Positions 25,798 through 34,186 of a stretch of DNA of 34,186 nt are shown here, in pieces; the first letter of the stretch is position 1; each line of letters opens with the position of its first letter. Source of the DNA: Thermoanaerobaculia bacterium (lineage in GTDB: Bacteria > Acidobacteriota > Thermoanaerobaculia > Thermoanaerobaculales > Sulfomarinibacteraceae). Under the pieces are notes generated by a model, which worked only from the letters and a program-made list of their open reading frames with translations, searched no databases and was not told the DNA's origin. Location of the stretch: positions 1-34,186 of the forward strand of contig JAMOVQ010000117.1 in assembly GCA_027067575.1 (NCBI GenBank), in the 5' to 3' direction. A program made the position numbers and the translations under genes.

Positions 25798-28700
25798 TGA
25801 AGACCTCGAGGATTCGCCGTATCGCCACCGCCGCGGTGTTCGTGGCGGCCGTGGGACTGGCCGGGGTGGTGCTGGGTGGTGTGCCGGGACCGGACCACGT
25901 GATCTTCGGGACCCCGCGGGTGGACGGGGAGCTGGTGTCGGAGGGGGAGGTGACGCTGGTCCTCGACGGGGAGACGGATCCCGTCGCGACGTACACGCTG
26001 GGTTCGGATCCCTCGGTGGGCCCGCTGTTCATCCTGCGGGTGCCGATGGAGGAGCCTGTTGGCGAAAGGACGCCGGGGTACGCGCGTGAGGGCGACGGGG
26101 GGACGATCTACGTCGGCGGCCAGGCTGCGGGGACGGTGGTGATCGGGGCGATGGGGACGGCGCAGCGGCTGGACGTGGACACGGAGGGGGCGCGTGCGGC
26201 GCCGGGGATCTCGATCGGTGACGTGACGGTGCAGGAGGGGGACGGTGGGGCGGTCGCGGCGGTGTTCGAGATCTGGCTGACGAAGCCGACGACGGAGGAG
26301 GTGCGGGTGGACTGGGTGACGCGGCCGGGGACGGCCGTGGGTGGTTGGGAGTGTGGTCCCGGGGTGGACTACGAGCAGGTGAGCGGCGTGGCGCGGATCG
26401 CGCCCGGGGACACGTCGACGACGGTGACGGTCGAGGTGTGTGGAGACGACGATCCGGAGGAGGAGGAGTCGTTCACCGTGGAGCTGTCCTCGCCGGAGGA
26501 GGCGACGCTGCTGGACCCGAAGGGGGTGTGCACGATCCTGGACGACGACACGCCGCCGGAGGTGTCGGTGGACGACCTGTCGGTGATCGAGCCGGAGACC
26601 GGGACGGAGGTCGCGACGTTCACGATCAGCCTGGACCACGCGTGGGAGGAGGACGTGACGGTGTCGTACGCGACGGCGGACGGCACGGCGGAGGCGGGAT
26701 CGGACTACGGAGCGACGAGCGGGACGGTGGTGATTCCGGCGGGGTCGACGGCGGCGACGGTGGACGTGCAGGTGTACGCGGATTCGGAGGACGAGGCGGA
26801 CGAGGCGTTCTCCCTGGACGTGGTGGACGTGCAGGGGGGGACGATCGGGCGTGGGAGGGGGACGTGCACGATCGTGGACGCGGCGCAGGTGCTGCGGTTC
26901 GTGGAGGCGATCAGCGACGAGACGTCGGGGATCGAGCGGATGGCGGGGGCGTTCTCGGTGGCGGTGAGCCCGGACGGGGCCCACGTGTACGTGACGGGCC
27001 ACGCGCTGGATGCGCTGCTGGTATTCGCGCGGGATGCGGCGAGTGGGGGGCTGACGCTGGTGGCATCGTACGATCCGGTGAACATCCAGCCGCTGGGGTC
27101 GACGGACCGCGACGGGCTCGGGGGCCCCGAGGACGTCGTGGTCTCCCCGGACGGGAAGTTCGTGTACGTGGCGGCGGCGGACGACGGGATGGTGACGGTG
27201 TTCGCACGCAACGACGATCCGGGGTCGCCGGACTACGGGACGTTGCAGCTGGTGGAGAAGGAGAAGGACGGAACGGACGACGAGACGGACAGCGGTCCGG
27301 AGGTGGACGGTCTGGCCGGGGTGACGGCGCTGGCGATCAGCCCGGACGGGGCAACGCTGTACGCGGCGGGGTTCGTGGACCAGGCGGTGGCGGTGTTCTC
27401 GATCGATGGATCGTCGGGGAAGCTGTCGTTCGAGGAGGCCGAGGTGGACGGGCAGGCGGACGCCGGGGACCTGAGCGGGACGGTGACCGGACTCGGGGGT
27501 CCGGTGGACGTGGCGGTGAGCCACGACGGGCGGTGGGTGTACGCGGTGGGGTCTGCGGAGGGCGCGGTGGTGGTGTTCCGGAGGGACGTGAGCACGGCGA
27601 ACGGGTCGCTGGGTCACATCGCGTACGTGCAGACGGTGCGTGACGGGACGGGCGGCGCGTCGGGGATGAAGGGTGCGTCGGCGGTTGCGGTGTCGCCCGA
27701 CGATGCGAACGTGTACGTGACGGGGTGGGACGACGACGCGGTGCAGGTGTTCGCACGGCAGGCGGACGGGACGCTGCAAGCCGTGGGGACGATCACGGGG
27801 GGACCGGGCGGGGTGCCCGGGCTGGACGGGCCGTCGTCCATCGCGGTGTCGGGGGACGGGCGGCTGGTGTATGTGGGTTCGTGGGGCGAGAAGGCGGTGA
27901 CGGTGCTGCTGCGTGCGGGGGACGGGGCCCTGACGTGGCGGGAGACGAAGCGTGAGGGGATCGGGGGCGTGACGGGGTTGTGGGGTCCGGTGGCGCTCGC
28001 CGTCTCGCCGGACGACACGAACGTGTACGTGGCCGGGTACCTGGACGACGCGGTGGCGGTGTTCGCGAGGGACACGGAGCCGCCGGCGGGGCTGGTGGTG
28101 CACTCGACGACGCACACGGAGGGGGCGTGGTCGGCGCTGGACGTGATCGGGATGGAGTGGAGCGGTGCGACGGACGGGCCGGTGGGGTCGGGGGTGGCGG
28201 GGTACTCGTACGAGTTCACGAACGATCCGGACACGGTGGTGGACACGACGCTGGAGATGGCGCACGGGACGGATCCGCACGCGTACTCCGGGGGGCCGAT
28301 GGGGGACGGGGAGTGGTGGTTCCACATCCGGGTGTGCGACTTCGCGGGGAACTGCTCGGGGACGATCCATGCGGGGCCGTACCTGGTGGACACGACGGGT
28401 CCGGAGGGGCCGGCGGACGTGGAGAGCACGAGCCATGTGGTCGGCGTGCCGAACGACGTGGACGCGATCGCGATGGAGTGGACGGCGGCGACGGACGGGG
28501 AGAGCGGTCTCGGTGGGTACGCTGCGGCGTTCGACCACTCGCCGGCGGTGTACTGTCCGGGTGCGGTGAACCTGGGTCCTGCGGTCACATCGACCTCGAG
28601 CGGGGCGCTTGCGGACGGGCACTGGTACTTCCACATCTGCGCGGTGGACGGTGTGGGGAACGTCGGGGCGCCGGTTGTGGTGGGACCGTACATCGTGGGG

Positions 28701-30527
28701 ACGGACGAGACGGCGCCGTGGGCCACGTCGATCAGCGCGGTGGCGCCGCCCGATGACGACGACATCGAGCCGGGCGAGGATCTGGTGGGGGCGGTGACGC
28801 AGCTTCTGGTGCGGTACAGCGAGGCGATGTGGGATCCGGCGGAGGATGCGACGCCGGGTGACGTGACGAACCCCGGGTCGTACCTCGTCGTGTCGGGTGG
28901 GCCGGACGGTGTGGTGGACACGGCGGCGTGCGGCGCGCCGGCGGGTGACGACGTGGTGGTTCCGGTGACGGCGGTGCGGTACGAGCCGACGGAGCTGACG
29001 GCGGCGCTGGCGCTCGGGGTGGATCGTGGGCTGGAGAAGGGCCCGTACGCGGTGCTGGTGTGCGGGTCGTCGGGGTTGAGGGACCTGCCCGGGAACGTGT
29101 TCGACGGGGACCGGGATGGGAGTCCGGGAGGCGATCTGGTGCTCCCGTTCCAGGTGATCCGTTCGAACCTGTTGCTGGACCCGAACGCGGACGAGGGTCT
29201 TGCGGGGTGGGCGCTGTCGGACCCGGGGGCCACCGAGTTCACGGGAGACGATGCGCACGGGGAGCCGGTCTCGGGGGCGATCCGGATCCGGCGGGTGCCC
29301 GGGATGGACACGTCGGTGTCGATCTCGCAGTGCGTGGAGCTGACGGGGATGGGAGGGTGGCCGTACGTGCTCCTCGGCCTCGTGTCGGTGTGGGAGTCGC
29401 CGGACGCACAGGGGCCGGTGGCCGTGATGGGTGCGGTGGACTTCTTCGCGGATCCGGACTGTGAGGGGAGCCAGATCGGGGACGAGGTGACGACGAACGC
29501 CGGAAGCGGGGACACGGGAGGGACGTGGATCGAGCTGTTCCACGACGGGGCGGCGATGCCGACGGTGGCGCGTTCGGCGCTGGTGTCGTACCGGGCGGTG
29601 TTGCCGGATGGCTCGGATTCGGAGTTCGACGTGTGGTTCGACGACATGCTGTTCGCCGTGGGGAATCCGAGCGTCGTTCGGGTGTCGGTGGGGAACGGTT
29701 CGGCGGTGGAGGGCGACACGGGGACGGCGGTTCTTGAGATTCCGATCGCGCTGTCGCGTCAGGCGGGACAGACGGTCCGTGTGGACTGGGCGACCGTGGA
29801 CGGGACGGCGGTGGCGGGAGAGGACTACGTTGCGGCGTCCGGGACGGTGGAGTTCGCTCCGGGAGAGACCGCGACGACGGTGCCTGTGGAGGTGATCGGG
29901 GACACGGAGGACGAGGCGGACGAGACGTTCATGGTGGTGCTGTCGAACCCGGTGAACGCGGTGATCGGCCAGGGGACTGGTGTGGGGACGATCGTGGACG
30001 ACGACGCGCGGGCGCTGCTGTCGGGAGACGCGGCACAGGTGTGCGAGTCGCTGGGGACGGTGCCGGTGCGGTTCGAGCTGGACCGGAGGAGCGCGTGGGA
30101 CGTGACGTTCGAGTGGGCGACGGTGTCGGGGAGCGCGACGGCGGGTGAGGACTTCCCCGCGGCCTCGGGGACGGCGACGATCCCGGCGGGTCTGCTGGTG
30201 ACGGAGGTGCCCGTCGGGGTGACGGACGACGGTGAGGTGGAGCCGGACGAGACGTTCGAGGTGCGGATCGTGTCGGTGGAGCACGCGGACGGGGGAACAC
30301 CTGCGGAGGTGACGATCCTGGACGAGGATCCCAGCGGGAGGGCGGGTGACGTGAACCGGGACTGCGAGTGGGACGCGCGGGACCTGGCGGAGCTGGTGCA
30401 TGTACTGACGGACAGCTCGAGGACGTACACGCCTGCCGGGAACCCGGACTGCGACGGGAGCGGCGGGGAGGCGGACGTGGGGGACCTGGAATGCCTGCTC
30501 GGGACGATCTTTGGAGGTGCGTCATGA
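25797..30527 (+). CDS. Secreted Calx-beta / beta-propeller / Ig-like protein with C-terminal dockerin-like domain (1576 aa)
   Basis: The signal peptide covers about 1-28. Two Calx-beta-like domains follow (about 137-251 and 254-361, with CTILDDDTPP and ATADGTAEAGSDY). Next is a seven-bladed lactonase-type propeller (about 362-763; SPDGAHVYVTG, SPDGKFVYVAA). Two tandem, mutually similar Ig-like domains follow (about 764-867 and 868-974, each with a D-x-x-GN turn and GPY(L/I)V). The rest is a possible SwmB/Big-type domain (about 975-1122), a jelly-roll-like segment (about 1123-1293), two more Calx-beta domains (about 1295-1403 and 1407-1513) and a dockerin-like end (GDVNRDCEWDARDL ... NPDCDGSGGEADVGDLE). 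Calx-beta domains usually bind Ca2+. ATG 25797 overlaps the previous stop (TGATG) and has GAGGGG 8 nt upstream. The next gene overlaps its stop by 4 nt. Confidence 0.85.
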   Translation: MKTSRIRRIATAAVFVAAVGLAGVVLGGVPGPDHVIFGTPRVDGELVSEGEVTLVLDGETDPVATYTLGSDPSVGPLFILRVPMEEPVGERTPGYAREGDGGTIYVGGQAAGTVVIGAMGTAQRLDVDTEGARAAPGISIGDVTVQEGDGGAVAAVFEIWLTKPTTEEVRVDWVTRPGTAVGGWECGPGVDYEQVSGVARIAPGDTSTTVTVEVCGDDDPEEEESFTVELSSPEEATLLDPKGVCTILDDDTPPEVSVDDLSVIEPETGTEVATFTISLDHAWEEDVTVSYATADGTAEAGSDYGATSGTVVIPAGSTAATVDVQVYADSEDEADEAFSLDVVDVQGGTIGRGRGTCTIVDAAQVLRFVEAISDETSGIERMAGAFSVAVSPDGAHVYVTGHALDALLVFARDAASGGLTLVASYDPVNIQPLGSTDRDGLGGPEDVVVSPDGKFVYVAAADDGMVTVFARNDDPGSPDYGTLQLVEKEKDGTDDETDSGPEVDGLAGVTALAISPDGATLYAAGFVDQAVAVFSIDGSSGKLSFEEAEVDGQADAGDLSGTVTGLGGPVDVAVSHDGRWVYAVGSAEGAVVVFRRDVSTANGSLGHIAYVQTVRDGTGGASGMKGASAVAVSPDDANVYVTGWDDDAVQVFARQADGTLQAVGTITGGPGGVPGLDGPSSIAVSGDGRLVYVGSWGEKAVTVLLRAGDGALTWRETKREGIGGVTGLWGPVALAVSPDDTNVYVAGYLDDAVAVFARDTEPPAGLVVHSTTHTEGAWSALDVIGMEWSGATDGPVGSGVAGYSYEFTNDPDTVVDTTLEMAHGTDPHAYSGGPMGDGEWWFHIRVCDFAGNCSGTIHAGPYLVDTTGPEGPADVESTSHVVGVPNDVDAIAMEWTAATDGESGLGGYAAAFDHSPAVYCPGAVNLGPAVTSTSSGALADGHWYFHICAVDGVGNVGAPVVVGPYIVGTDETAPWATSISAVAPPDDDDIEPGEDLVGAVTQLLVRYSEAMWDPAEDATPGDVTNPGSYLVVSGGPDGVVDTAACGAPAGDDVVVPVTAVRYEPTELTAALALGVDRGLEKGPYAVLVCGSSGLRDLPGNVFDGDRDGSPGGDLVLPFQVIRSNLLLDPNADEGLAGWALSDPGATEFTGDDAHGEPVSGAIRIRRVPGMDTSVSISQCVELTGMGGWPYVLLGLVSVWESPDAQGPVAVMGAVDFFADPDCEGSQIGDEVTTNAGSGDTGGTWIELFHDGAAMPTVARSALVSYRAVLPDGSDSEFDVWFDDMLFAVGNPSVVRVSVGNGSAVEGDTGTAVLEIPIALSRQAGQTVRVDWATVDGTAVAGEDYVAASGTVEFAPGETATTVPVEVIGDTEDEADETFMVVLSNPVNAVIGQGTGVGTIVDDDARALLSGDAAQVCESLGTVPVRFELDRRSAWDVTFEWATVSGSATAGEDFPAASGTATIPAGLLVTEVPVGVTDDGEVEPDETFEVRIVSVEHADGGTPAEVTILDEDPSGRAGDVNRDCEWDARDLAELVHVLTDSSRTYTPAGNPDCDGSGGEADVGDLECLLGTIFGGAS

Positions 30528-31300
30528 TCCGGCCGAGGACGGCGTGCTGGATGGGCGTGGCGGCGCTGGTGCTGGCCCCGCTTGTCGCGGTGGGCGGAGA
30601 GCTGCACGTGACGGAGGCGGCGGCGTACACGGGGACGTACGGGCTCCAGGTTCAGATCACGGACGGGACGGGCGCGTGGGTAGAGGACGACCATCCGGGC
30701 GGGACGGTGCGGTACCGGGCGAGGGTGTACGTCAACACGGATGCGCTGACTCTTCCCGCCGGTGGGAGCGCACCCATCCTGGTGGCGTACGATGGCGGGG
30801 GTCAGCCGGTGACGTGGCTGGAGCTTGCGGAGAACGGGGGCGGGGTGGAGGTGCTGGGGTCCTCCGTGGACGGGACGGGGACGAGCTCGGCCGGTCCGGT
30901 GACGCTGCCCGCCGGGTGGCACGCGGTGGAGCTGGCGTGGATCGGAGGGGCCGGCGACGGGAGCCTGGAGCTCGATCTGGACGGGGTGACGGCGGCGACC
31001 GTGGCGAACCTGGACACCGGAGGAGTACTGGTCTCCTCCGTCCGTCTCGGGGCGCCGGACGGTGTGCCCGGGGGGGCCACGGGCAGCTTGGTGTTCGACT
31101 GCTTCGACTCCTCGCCGTACGCCGCGCTGGGGCTCGCAGGCGATGCCGACGGGAACGGCACGGTGGACTCCAACGACCTCCCCGCCCTGGCCAGTGGCCT
31201 CGGCGGTGCGACCCTCCTGCCTCCGGGCGCGGACGTCAACTGCGACGGAGACTTCGACGCCGCCGACCTCTCCGCCCTCATCCGGTTCTTGCAGCAGTGA
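30524..31300 (+). CDS. Small secreted jelly-roll protein with C-terminal dockerin-like domain (258 aa)
   Basis: A signal peptide (GVAALVLAPLVAVGG) precedes a beta-rich domain at about 27-195, whose pattern (tyGLQVQITD ... WVEDDHPGGTVRYRARVYVN) is like LamG or concanavalin-type jelly-rolls. Residues about 206-258 form a type I dockerin-like pair of Ca2+ loops: GDADGNGTVDSNDL and ADVNCDGDFDAADLSAL. The start overlaps the stop of the 1576-aa gene as ATGA, with GGAGGT 5 nt upstream, so translation is likely coupled. It is the last gene of the operon. Dockerins classically bind cohesins, but no cohesin is encoded in this window, so the partner is unknown. Confidence 0.8.
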   Translation: MIRPRTACWMGVAALVLAPLVAVGGELHVTEAAAYTGTYGLQVQITDGTGAWVEDDHPGGTVRYRARVYVNTDALTLPAGGSAPILVAYDGGGQPVTWLELAENGGGVEVLGSSVDGTGTSSAGPVTLPAGWHAVELAWIGGAGDGSLELDLDGVTAATVANLDTGGVLVSSVRLGAPDGVPGGATGSLVFDCFDSSPYAALGLAGDADGNGTVDSNDLPALASGLGGATLLPPGADVNCDGDFDAADLSALIRFLQQ

Positions 31301-31355
31301 GGAGCGCGCCCCGGAGGTGATCGGGGACGGTGGGCCAGAACGGGGGGACCTCGTC

Positions 31356-31375
31356 ACAGTCGGAGTGTCCGCTGT
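31356..31375. terminator. Weak hairpin between convergent genes
   Basis: ACAGTCGGA and TCCGCTGT can pair around a 3-base loop, giving eight base pairs with one bulged T. It lies in the 102-bp gap between the operon end and the convergent stress-protein gene. There is no T-tract on either strand, and a second GC-rich self-complementary stretch follows at 31379-31394. Termination may be Rho-dependent. Confidence 0.25.
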
Positions 31376-31402
31376 CCTGGCCGGGGCCGGCCGGAACTCC
31401 CT

Positions 31403-32320
31403 TCACCTCCCGGAGCCCCCATCCCCGGCGGTGTCCGTGGACCGGGTCGTGAGGACGGGGATCGGGGATTTGCGGACGAGGCCGCTCGCCACCGAGCCGA
31501 TGAGCAGCTCCTCCAGCTGGGAGAGGCCGCGGTGCCCCACGATCAGGAGGTCGTGATTCCCATCGCGCGCCGCGTCGATCAGCGCACCGACCGGTGAGCC
31601 GTGCAGCACGTCGACGGTGTACGGCACGCCGCGGAGCTCCTCGTGCGCCAGCTCTTCCATCGCCTCGCGGGAGCGTGTGGCGATCCGGTCCATCAGATCC
31701 TCCGGGAAGATGTCCACGGCGTAGAACTCCGGGTAGACGACTGGCTCCACGGCGTGGGCGAGTGTGACGGTCCCGCCGGTCGCCCGCGCCCACGAACCGG
31801 CCCAGCGCACCGCCGAACGGGAGGACGAGGAGAAATCGCACCCCACGAGGAGGCGTGTGGGCAGGCCGGGCCGCACGCCGTCCTCCGCCCTGACCGTCAG
31901 GACGGGTACCGGCGAGGTGCGAACGACCTCCTCCGCGACCGAGCCGAGGAGGAGGCGCCGCACACCGCGATGGCCGTGGGTGCCCATGACGATCAGGTCG
32001 ATCCCTTCATTGGATACCACCTCGAGGATCGCCTCGGCGATGGAAAGCCCGCGGACCACATGGTGTCGGATGGCGGGGTGGTCGTGTGCGGGGAGGGACT
32101 TCAGGGCCTCGAGGACCTTCTCGTCCGTCGCGGAGAGCAGCTCCTCGACGGTGGCATGGTGGCCGTCGTCGAGCGCCGGATCGGCCATGAGGACCCGGAC
32201 GTGCAGGAGGTGAAGCTCCGCCTCGACGGCGGCCGCCATGGCGCCCCCCAGTGTGACGGCCGCATCGGCGGTGGCCGAGAAATCGGTGGGTACGAGCACG
32301 GTGCGCGGTGGCGCTTGCAT
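31403..32320 (-). CDS. Tandem universal stress protein (UspA family), 305 aa
   Basis: Two complete Usp domains are fused in one cytoplasmic protein. Domain 1 starts VLVPTDFS and domain 2 starts LLVGCDFS. Each keeps the ATP-binding motif G-2x-G-9x-G-(S/T): G113, G116, G126, S127 in the first and G262, G265, G275, S276 in the second. Both halves therefore look like the ATP-binding subtype, which generally supports survival under stress. The ATG at 32320 is preferred because AAGGA lies 4 nt upstream. An in-frame ATG at 32332 would add MKDT, but it has no Shine-Dalgarno and lies just after a TATACT box (32344-32339 on this strand), so it would be leaderless. The gene is divergent from nfuA and convergent with the giant operon. 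Confidence 0.9.
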   Translation of the reverse strand: MQAPPRTVLVPTDFSATADAAVTLGGAMAAAVEAELHLLHVRVLMADPALDDGHHATVEELLSATDEKVLEALKSLPAHDHPAIRHHVVRGLSIAEAILEVVSNEGIDLIVMGTHGHRGVRRLLLGSVAEEVVRTSPVPVLTVRAEDGVRPGLPTRLLVGCDFSSSSRSAVRWAGSWARATGGTVTLAHAVEPVVYPEFYAVDIFPEDLMDRIATRSREAMEELAHEELRGVPYTVDVLHGSPVGALIDAARDGNHDLLIVGHRGLSQLEELLIGSVASGLVRKSPIPVLTTRSTDTAGDGGSGR

Positions 32321-32419
32321 GGTGTCCTTCATACAGAAAGTATACCGCGGGGTTCACCCTGTGGCCGAGGGGCGGATCCGGGGACACTCCCCTTTGGGCA
32401 GGGAGATCCAGTTCCGGGG

Positions 32420-32448
32420 TTGGCGGACAGGGCCGGTTGGGGGATACT
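32420..32448 (+). promoter_or_regulatory. Candidate promoter for nfuA
   Basis: TTGGCG (32420-32425) and GATACT (32443-32448) are separated by exactly 17 bases. Each matches the sigma70 consensus at four of six positions. The predicted start would be near 32455, giving a leader of about 43 bases. Confidence 0.4.
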
Positions 32449-32497
32449 TGGATCGGGCCTGCCCAGAGCGGCACGATGGGTGGGCCGGGAGGTCGGT

Positions 32498-33070
32498 ATG
32501 CTTCGGTTCACGGAAGCCGCGTCGGAGAAACTTCGTGAGGTGATCGCCGGGGCGGGCGAGGGGACGGCCGGGCTCCGGATCCGGGCGCTTCGGCTCGGCC
32601 GCTACACCTATCGTTACCAGCTTCACCTTGTCCGGGCGGAGGACGTGGACGAGAACGATACGGTGGTCGAGGGAGAGGGTTTCCGCGCCTTCGTCGATCC
32701 CCAGACCAGGGAGTGGATGGAGGGATCGACGATCGACTACGTGACGGTCGGGGGCCAGAGCGGCTTCCAGATCGACAACCCGGCGGCCAGCCCGCAGTGG
32801 GACGATCCGCTGGCCCAGAAGGTCCAGAAGGTGCTGGACCACCGCGTCCTTCCTGCCATCGCCCAGCACGGCGGCTGGGTGGAGCTCGACCGGGTCGAGG
32901 GTGACACGGCGTACGTCGTGCTCGGCGGCGGATGTGTCGGGTGTGCGAGCGCCAACGAGACGCTGAAGATGGGGATCGAGGCGATCCTGGTCAAGGAGAT
33001 CCCGGAGATCAAGCGGGTGATCGACCAGACCGACCACAGCGCGGGAGAGAACCCTTACTACAGCGGTTGA
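32498..33070 (+). CDS. nfuA: NfuA-type Fe-S cluster carrier protein (190 aa)
   Basis: NfuA proteins bind a [4Fe-4S] cluster and pass it to apo-enzymes. The length matches E. coli NfuA (191 aa). The N-terminal half (about 1-95, LRFTEAASEKLREVI ... GSTIDYV ... GSGF-like turn) is a degenerate A-type (IscA/HesB) domain without cluster cysteines, as is typical of this family. The C-terminal NifU domain (about 105-180) has the cluster-binding C-x-x-C at C146 and C149 (GGGCVGCASA), followed by MGIEAILVKEIPEI. The start is supported by GGGAGGT 4 nt upstream and by the family length. It stands in front of a permease gene and divergent from the Usp gene. No Isc or Suf genes are visible nearby. Confidence 0.92.
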   Translation: MLRFTEAASEKLREVIAGAGEGTAGLRIRALRLGRYTYRYQLHLVRAEDVDENDTVVEGEGFRAFVDPQTREWMEGSTIDYVTVGGQSGFQIDNPAASPQWDDPLAQKVQKVLDHRVLPAIAQHGGWVELDRVEGDTAYVVLGGGCVGCASANETLKMGIEAILVKEIPEIKRVIDQTDHSAGENPYYSG

Positions 33071-33083
33071 TCCCGGGACGGCG

Positions 33084-33959
33084 GTGTTCTGGGACGAGCG
33101 GCACGGCGGAGCGTTCCTGCCACGGCTCGAGATCGTGGCGGCAGCCGTACTGTTCTCAACCGGGGGCGCGGCCATCAAGTGGTGCTCCCTCGGAGGATGG
33201 CAGCTTGCCAGTCTGCGCAGCGGCGTGGCGGTGGTGGCGATCCTGCTCATGGTTCCGGAGGCCCGCCGCCGGTGGACCGGCCGGACCTGGCTCGTCGGGA
33301 TCGCCTACGCGGGGATGCTGATCCTCTACGTCCTCGCCAACAAACTGACCACGGCGGCCAATACGATCTTCCTCCAGGACACGGCGCCGCTGTACGTCCT
33401 CGTCCTGGGCCCCGTGCTGCTCCGGGAGCGGTTCCGCCGGTCCGACCTCATCGTGATCGGTGTGATCGGAGCGGGGATGGTGCTCTTCTTCGTGGGATCT
33501 CCCGGCCGGTTCGCCACGGCCCCCGATCCCCGGCTCGGCAACCTCCTTGCCGTTGCCGCCGGTCTCTTCTGGGCGCTGACGATCCTCGGCCTCCGCTGGC
33601 TGGCGAGGGACGGCGATGCGGGGGCATCGGCCGCGGCGGCGGCCTGCGGCAACCTGATCGCCTTTGCCGGAGGGCTGCCGTTCGCCTTGCCCCTCGGTCC
33701 ACTCGGGTTGGCCGATGGCGCGGCGGTGCTCTACCTCGGAGGTGTGCAGATCGGTCTCGCCTACGTCTTCCTGACGCGCGGGATGCGGCGCGTGCCCGCG
33801 CTGGAGACGTCGCTCCTTCTGCTGGTCGAGCCGATCCTCAACCCCGTCTGGGCATGGCTCGTCCATGGCGAGCGGCCCGGGGGGTGGGCCGTGGCCGGCG
33901 GCGCGTTGATCCTCACGGGAACCGTTCTCCGGACGCTGCTCACACGGGAGACTGGCTGA
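33084..33959 (+). CDS. DMT superfamily (EamA-type) transporter, 291 aa
   Basis: This is an inner-membrane permease of the drug/metabolite transporter superfamily. About ten hydrophobic segments are arranged as two EamA repeats: the first covers about 15-135 (IVAAAVLFSTGGAAIKW, VVAILLMV, AYAGMLILYVLANKL), the second about 150-285 (LLAVAAGLFWALTILGL, ... ALETSLLLLVEPILNPVWAW). The TLL/LEPILNPVWAW-like stretch near the end is typical of EamA proteins. The substrate cannot be predicted. The GTG start lies 13 nt after the nfuA stop, so cotranscription with nfuA is likely. The Shine-Dalgarno is only moderate (GGGACGG), which leaves the exact start somewhat uncertain. Confidence 0.88.
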   Translation: MFWDERHGGAFLPRLEIVAAAVLFSTGGAAIKWCSLGGWQLASLRSGVAVVAILLMVPEARRRWTGRTWLVGIAYAGMLILYVLANKLTTAANTIFLQDTAPLYVLVLGPVLLRERFRRSDLIVIGVIGAGMVLFFVGSPGRFATAPDPRLGNLLAVAAGLFWALTILGLRWLARDGDAGASAAAAACGNLIAFAGGLPFALPLGPLGLADGAAVLYLGGVQIGLAYVFLTRGMRRVPALETSLLLLVEPILNPVWAWLVHGERPGGWAVAGGALILTGTVLRTLLTRETG

Positions 33960-34013
33960 GAAGCGTGATCTCCCGACACCAGACAACCGGCTATGGGTGC
34001 CGGATCGCGGATG

Positions 34014-34186
34014 TCAGCCTTCCGAGCCACTCTCCACGAGACGCTCAAGCAGGGCGTCGTCCGCGACCCGCGGGACCGTCACGTGGCCGCGGCCGGTGTT
34101 GGCCGTGTTCCACGCCTCGACGGTCTCCAGGGCGTTGGGGTTCCGTGCCCAGGCGCGGCGGGAGACGCCGCTCATGACATCCCACT
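34014..34186 (-). CDS. 3' end of an unidentified minus-strand gene, truncated by the window edge
   Basis: Reading the minus strand inward from the right edge gives 56 codons ending with TGA at 34016-34014. The translation includes RRAWARNPNALETVEAW, a GHVTVPRVADDALLERL stretch and an SGSEG end. The composition is protein-like, unlike the Arg/Pro-rich shadows elsewhere. I do not recognise the family from this fragment. It converges on the DMT transporter with a 54-bp gap. Confidence 0.55.
   Translation of the reverse strand, partial: WDVMSGVSRRAWARNPNALETVEAWNTANTGRGHVTVPRVADDALLERLVESGSEG

Noticed and set aside
32339-32344. TATACT as a full promoter for the stress-protein gene
   Set aside because: The -10 box is good, but no recognisable -35 element lies 16-18 bases upstream on that strand. 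It is mentioned only as support for the start choice.
33987-34003. Hairpin between the transporter and the right-edge gene, considered as a terminator
   Set aside because: It has only a five-base-pair stem, a seven-base loop and no T-tract on either strand.

Overview
The window comes from a very GC-rich bacterium (roughly 70% GC by eye). Long arrays of DUF11 domains, lactonase-type beta-propellers, Calx-beta domains, dockerin-like C-termini and a C-terminal DGFETGDTSRWS motif fit best, in my judgement, with an Acidobacteriota lineage (Thermoanaerobaculia-like). This is an inference from protein style. Planctomycetota/Verrucomicrobiota-type lineages are the main alternative.

Layout. Positions 1-763 hold no convincing gene. 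They contain two opposed G-quadruplex-type tracts, a promoter-like AT-richer island (about 540-610) and a leader hairpin. Positions 764-31300 form one tightly packed + strand unit of five genes, joined by 5-9 nt gaps or by TGATG/ATGA overlaps. In order they are: a 4991-aa secreted protein of about 17 DUF11 domains carrying six inserted beta-propeller blocks; a 582-aa secreted protein with an internally duplicated 'GWN' module; a 2764-aa secreted protein with an N-terminal propeller, a beta-rich middle and a long helical C-terminal half; a 1576-aa Calx-beta/propeller/Ig-like protein ending in a dockerin-like domain; and a 258-aa jelly-roll protein also ending in a dockerin-like domain. All five start with a signal peptide, so the operon is devoted to large surface or exported proteins. 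No enzyme active site is recognised in any of them.

Positions 31403-34186 look like ordinary housekeeping sequence: a tandem universal stress protein (- strand), nfuA (Fe-S carrier, + strand, divergent from the stress gene), a DMT/EamA-family permease just downstream of nfuA, and the 3' end of an unidentified - strand gene cut by the window edge.

The most unusual biology is in the five-gene operon. Whole seven-bladed propellers are inserted inside DUF11 folds, five of the six between the two cysteines of a presumed disulfide. A jelly-roll is inserted inside a propeller blade of the 2764-aa protein. That protein's C-terminal half has a long-helix / hydrophobic-hairpin / long-helix layout reminiscent of Tc-toxin TcA channels. 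No tRNA, rRNA, CRISPR array, transposase or phage gene was seen.
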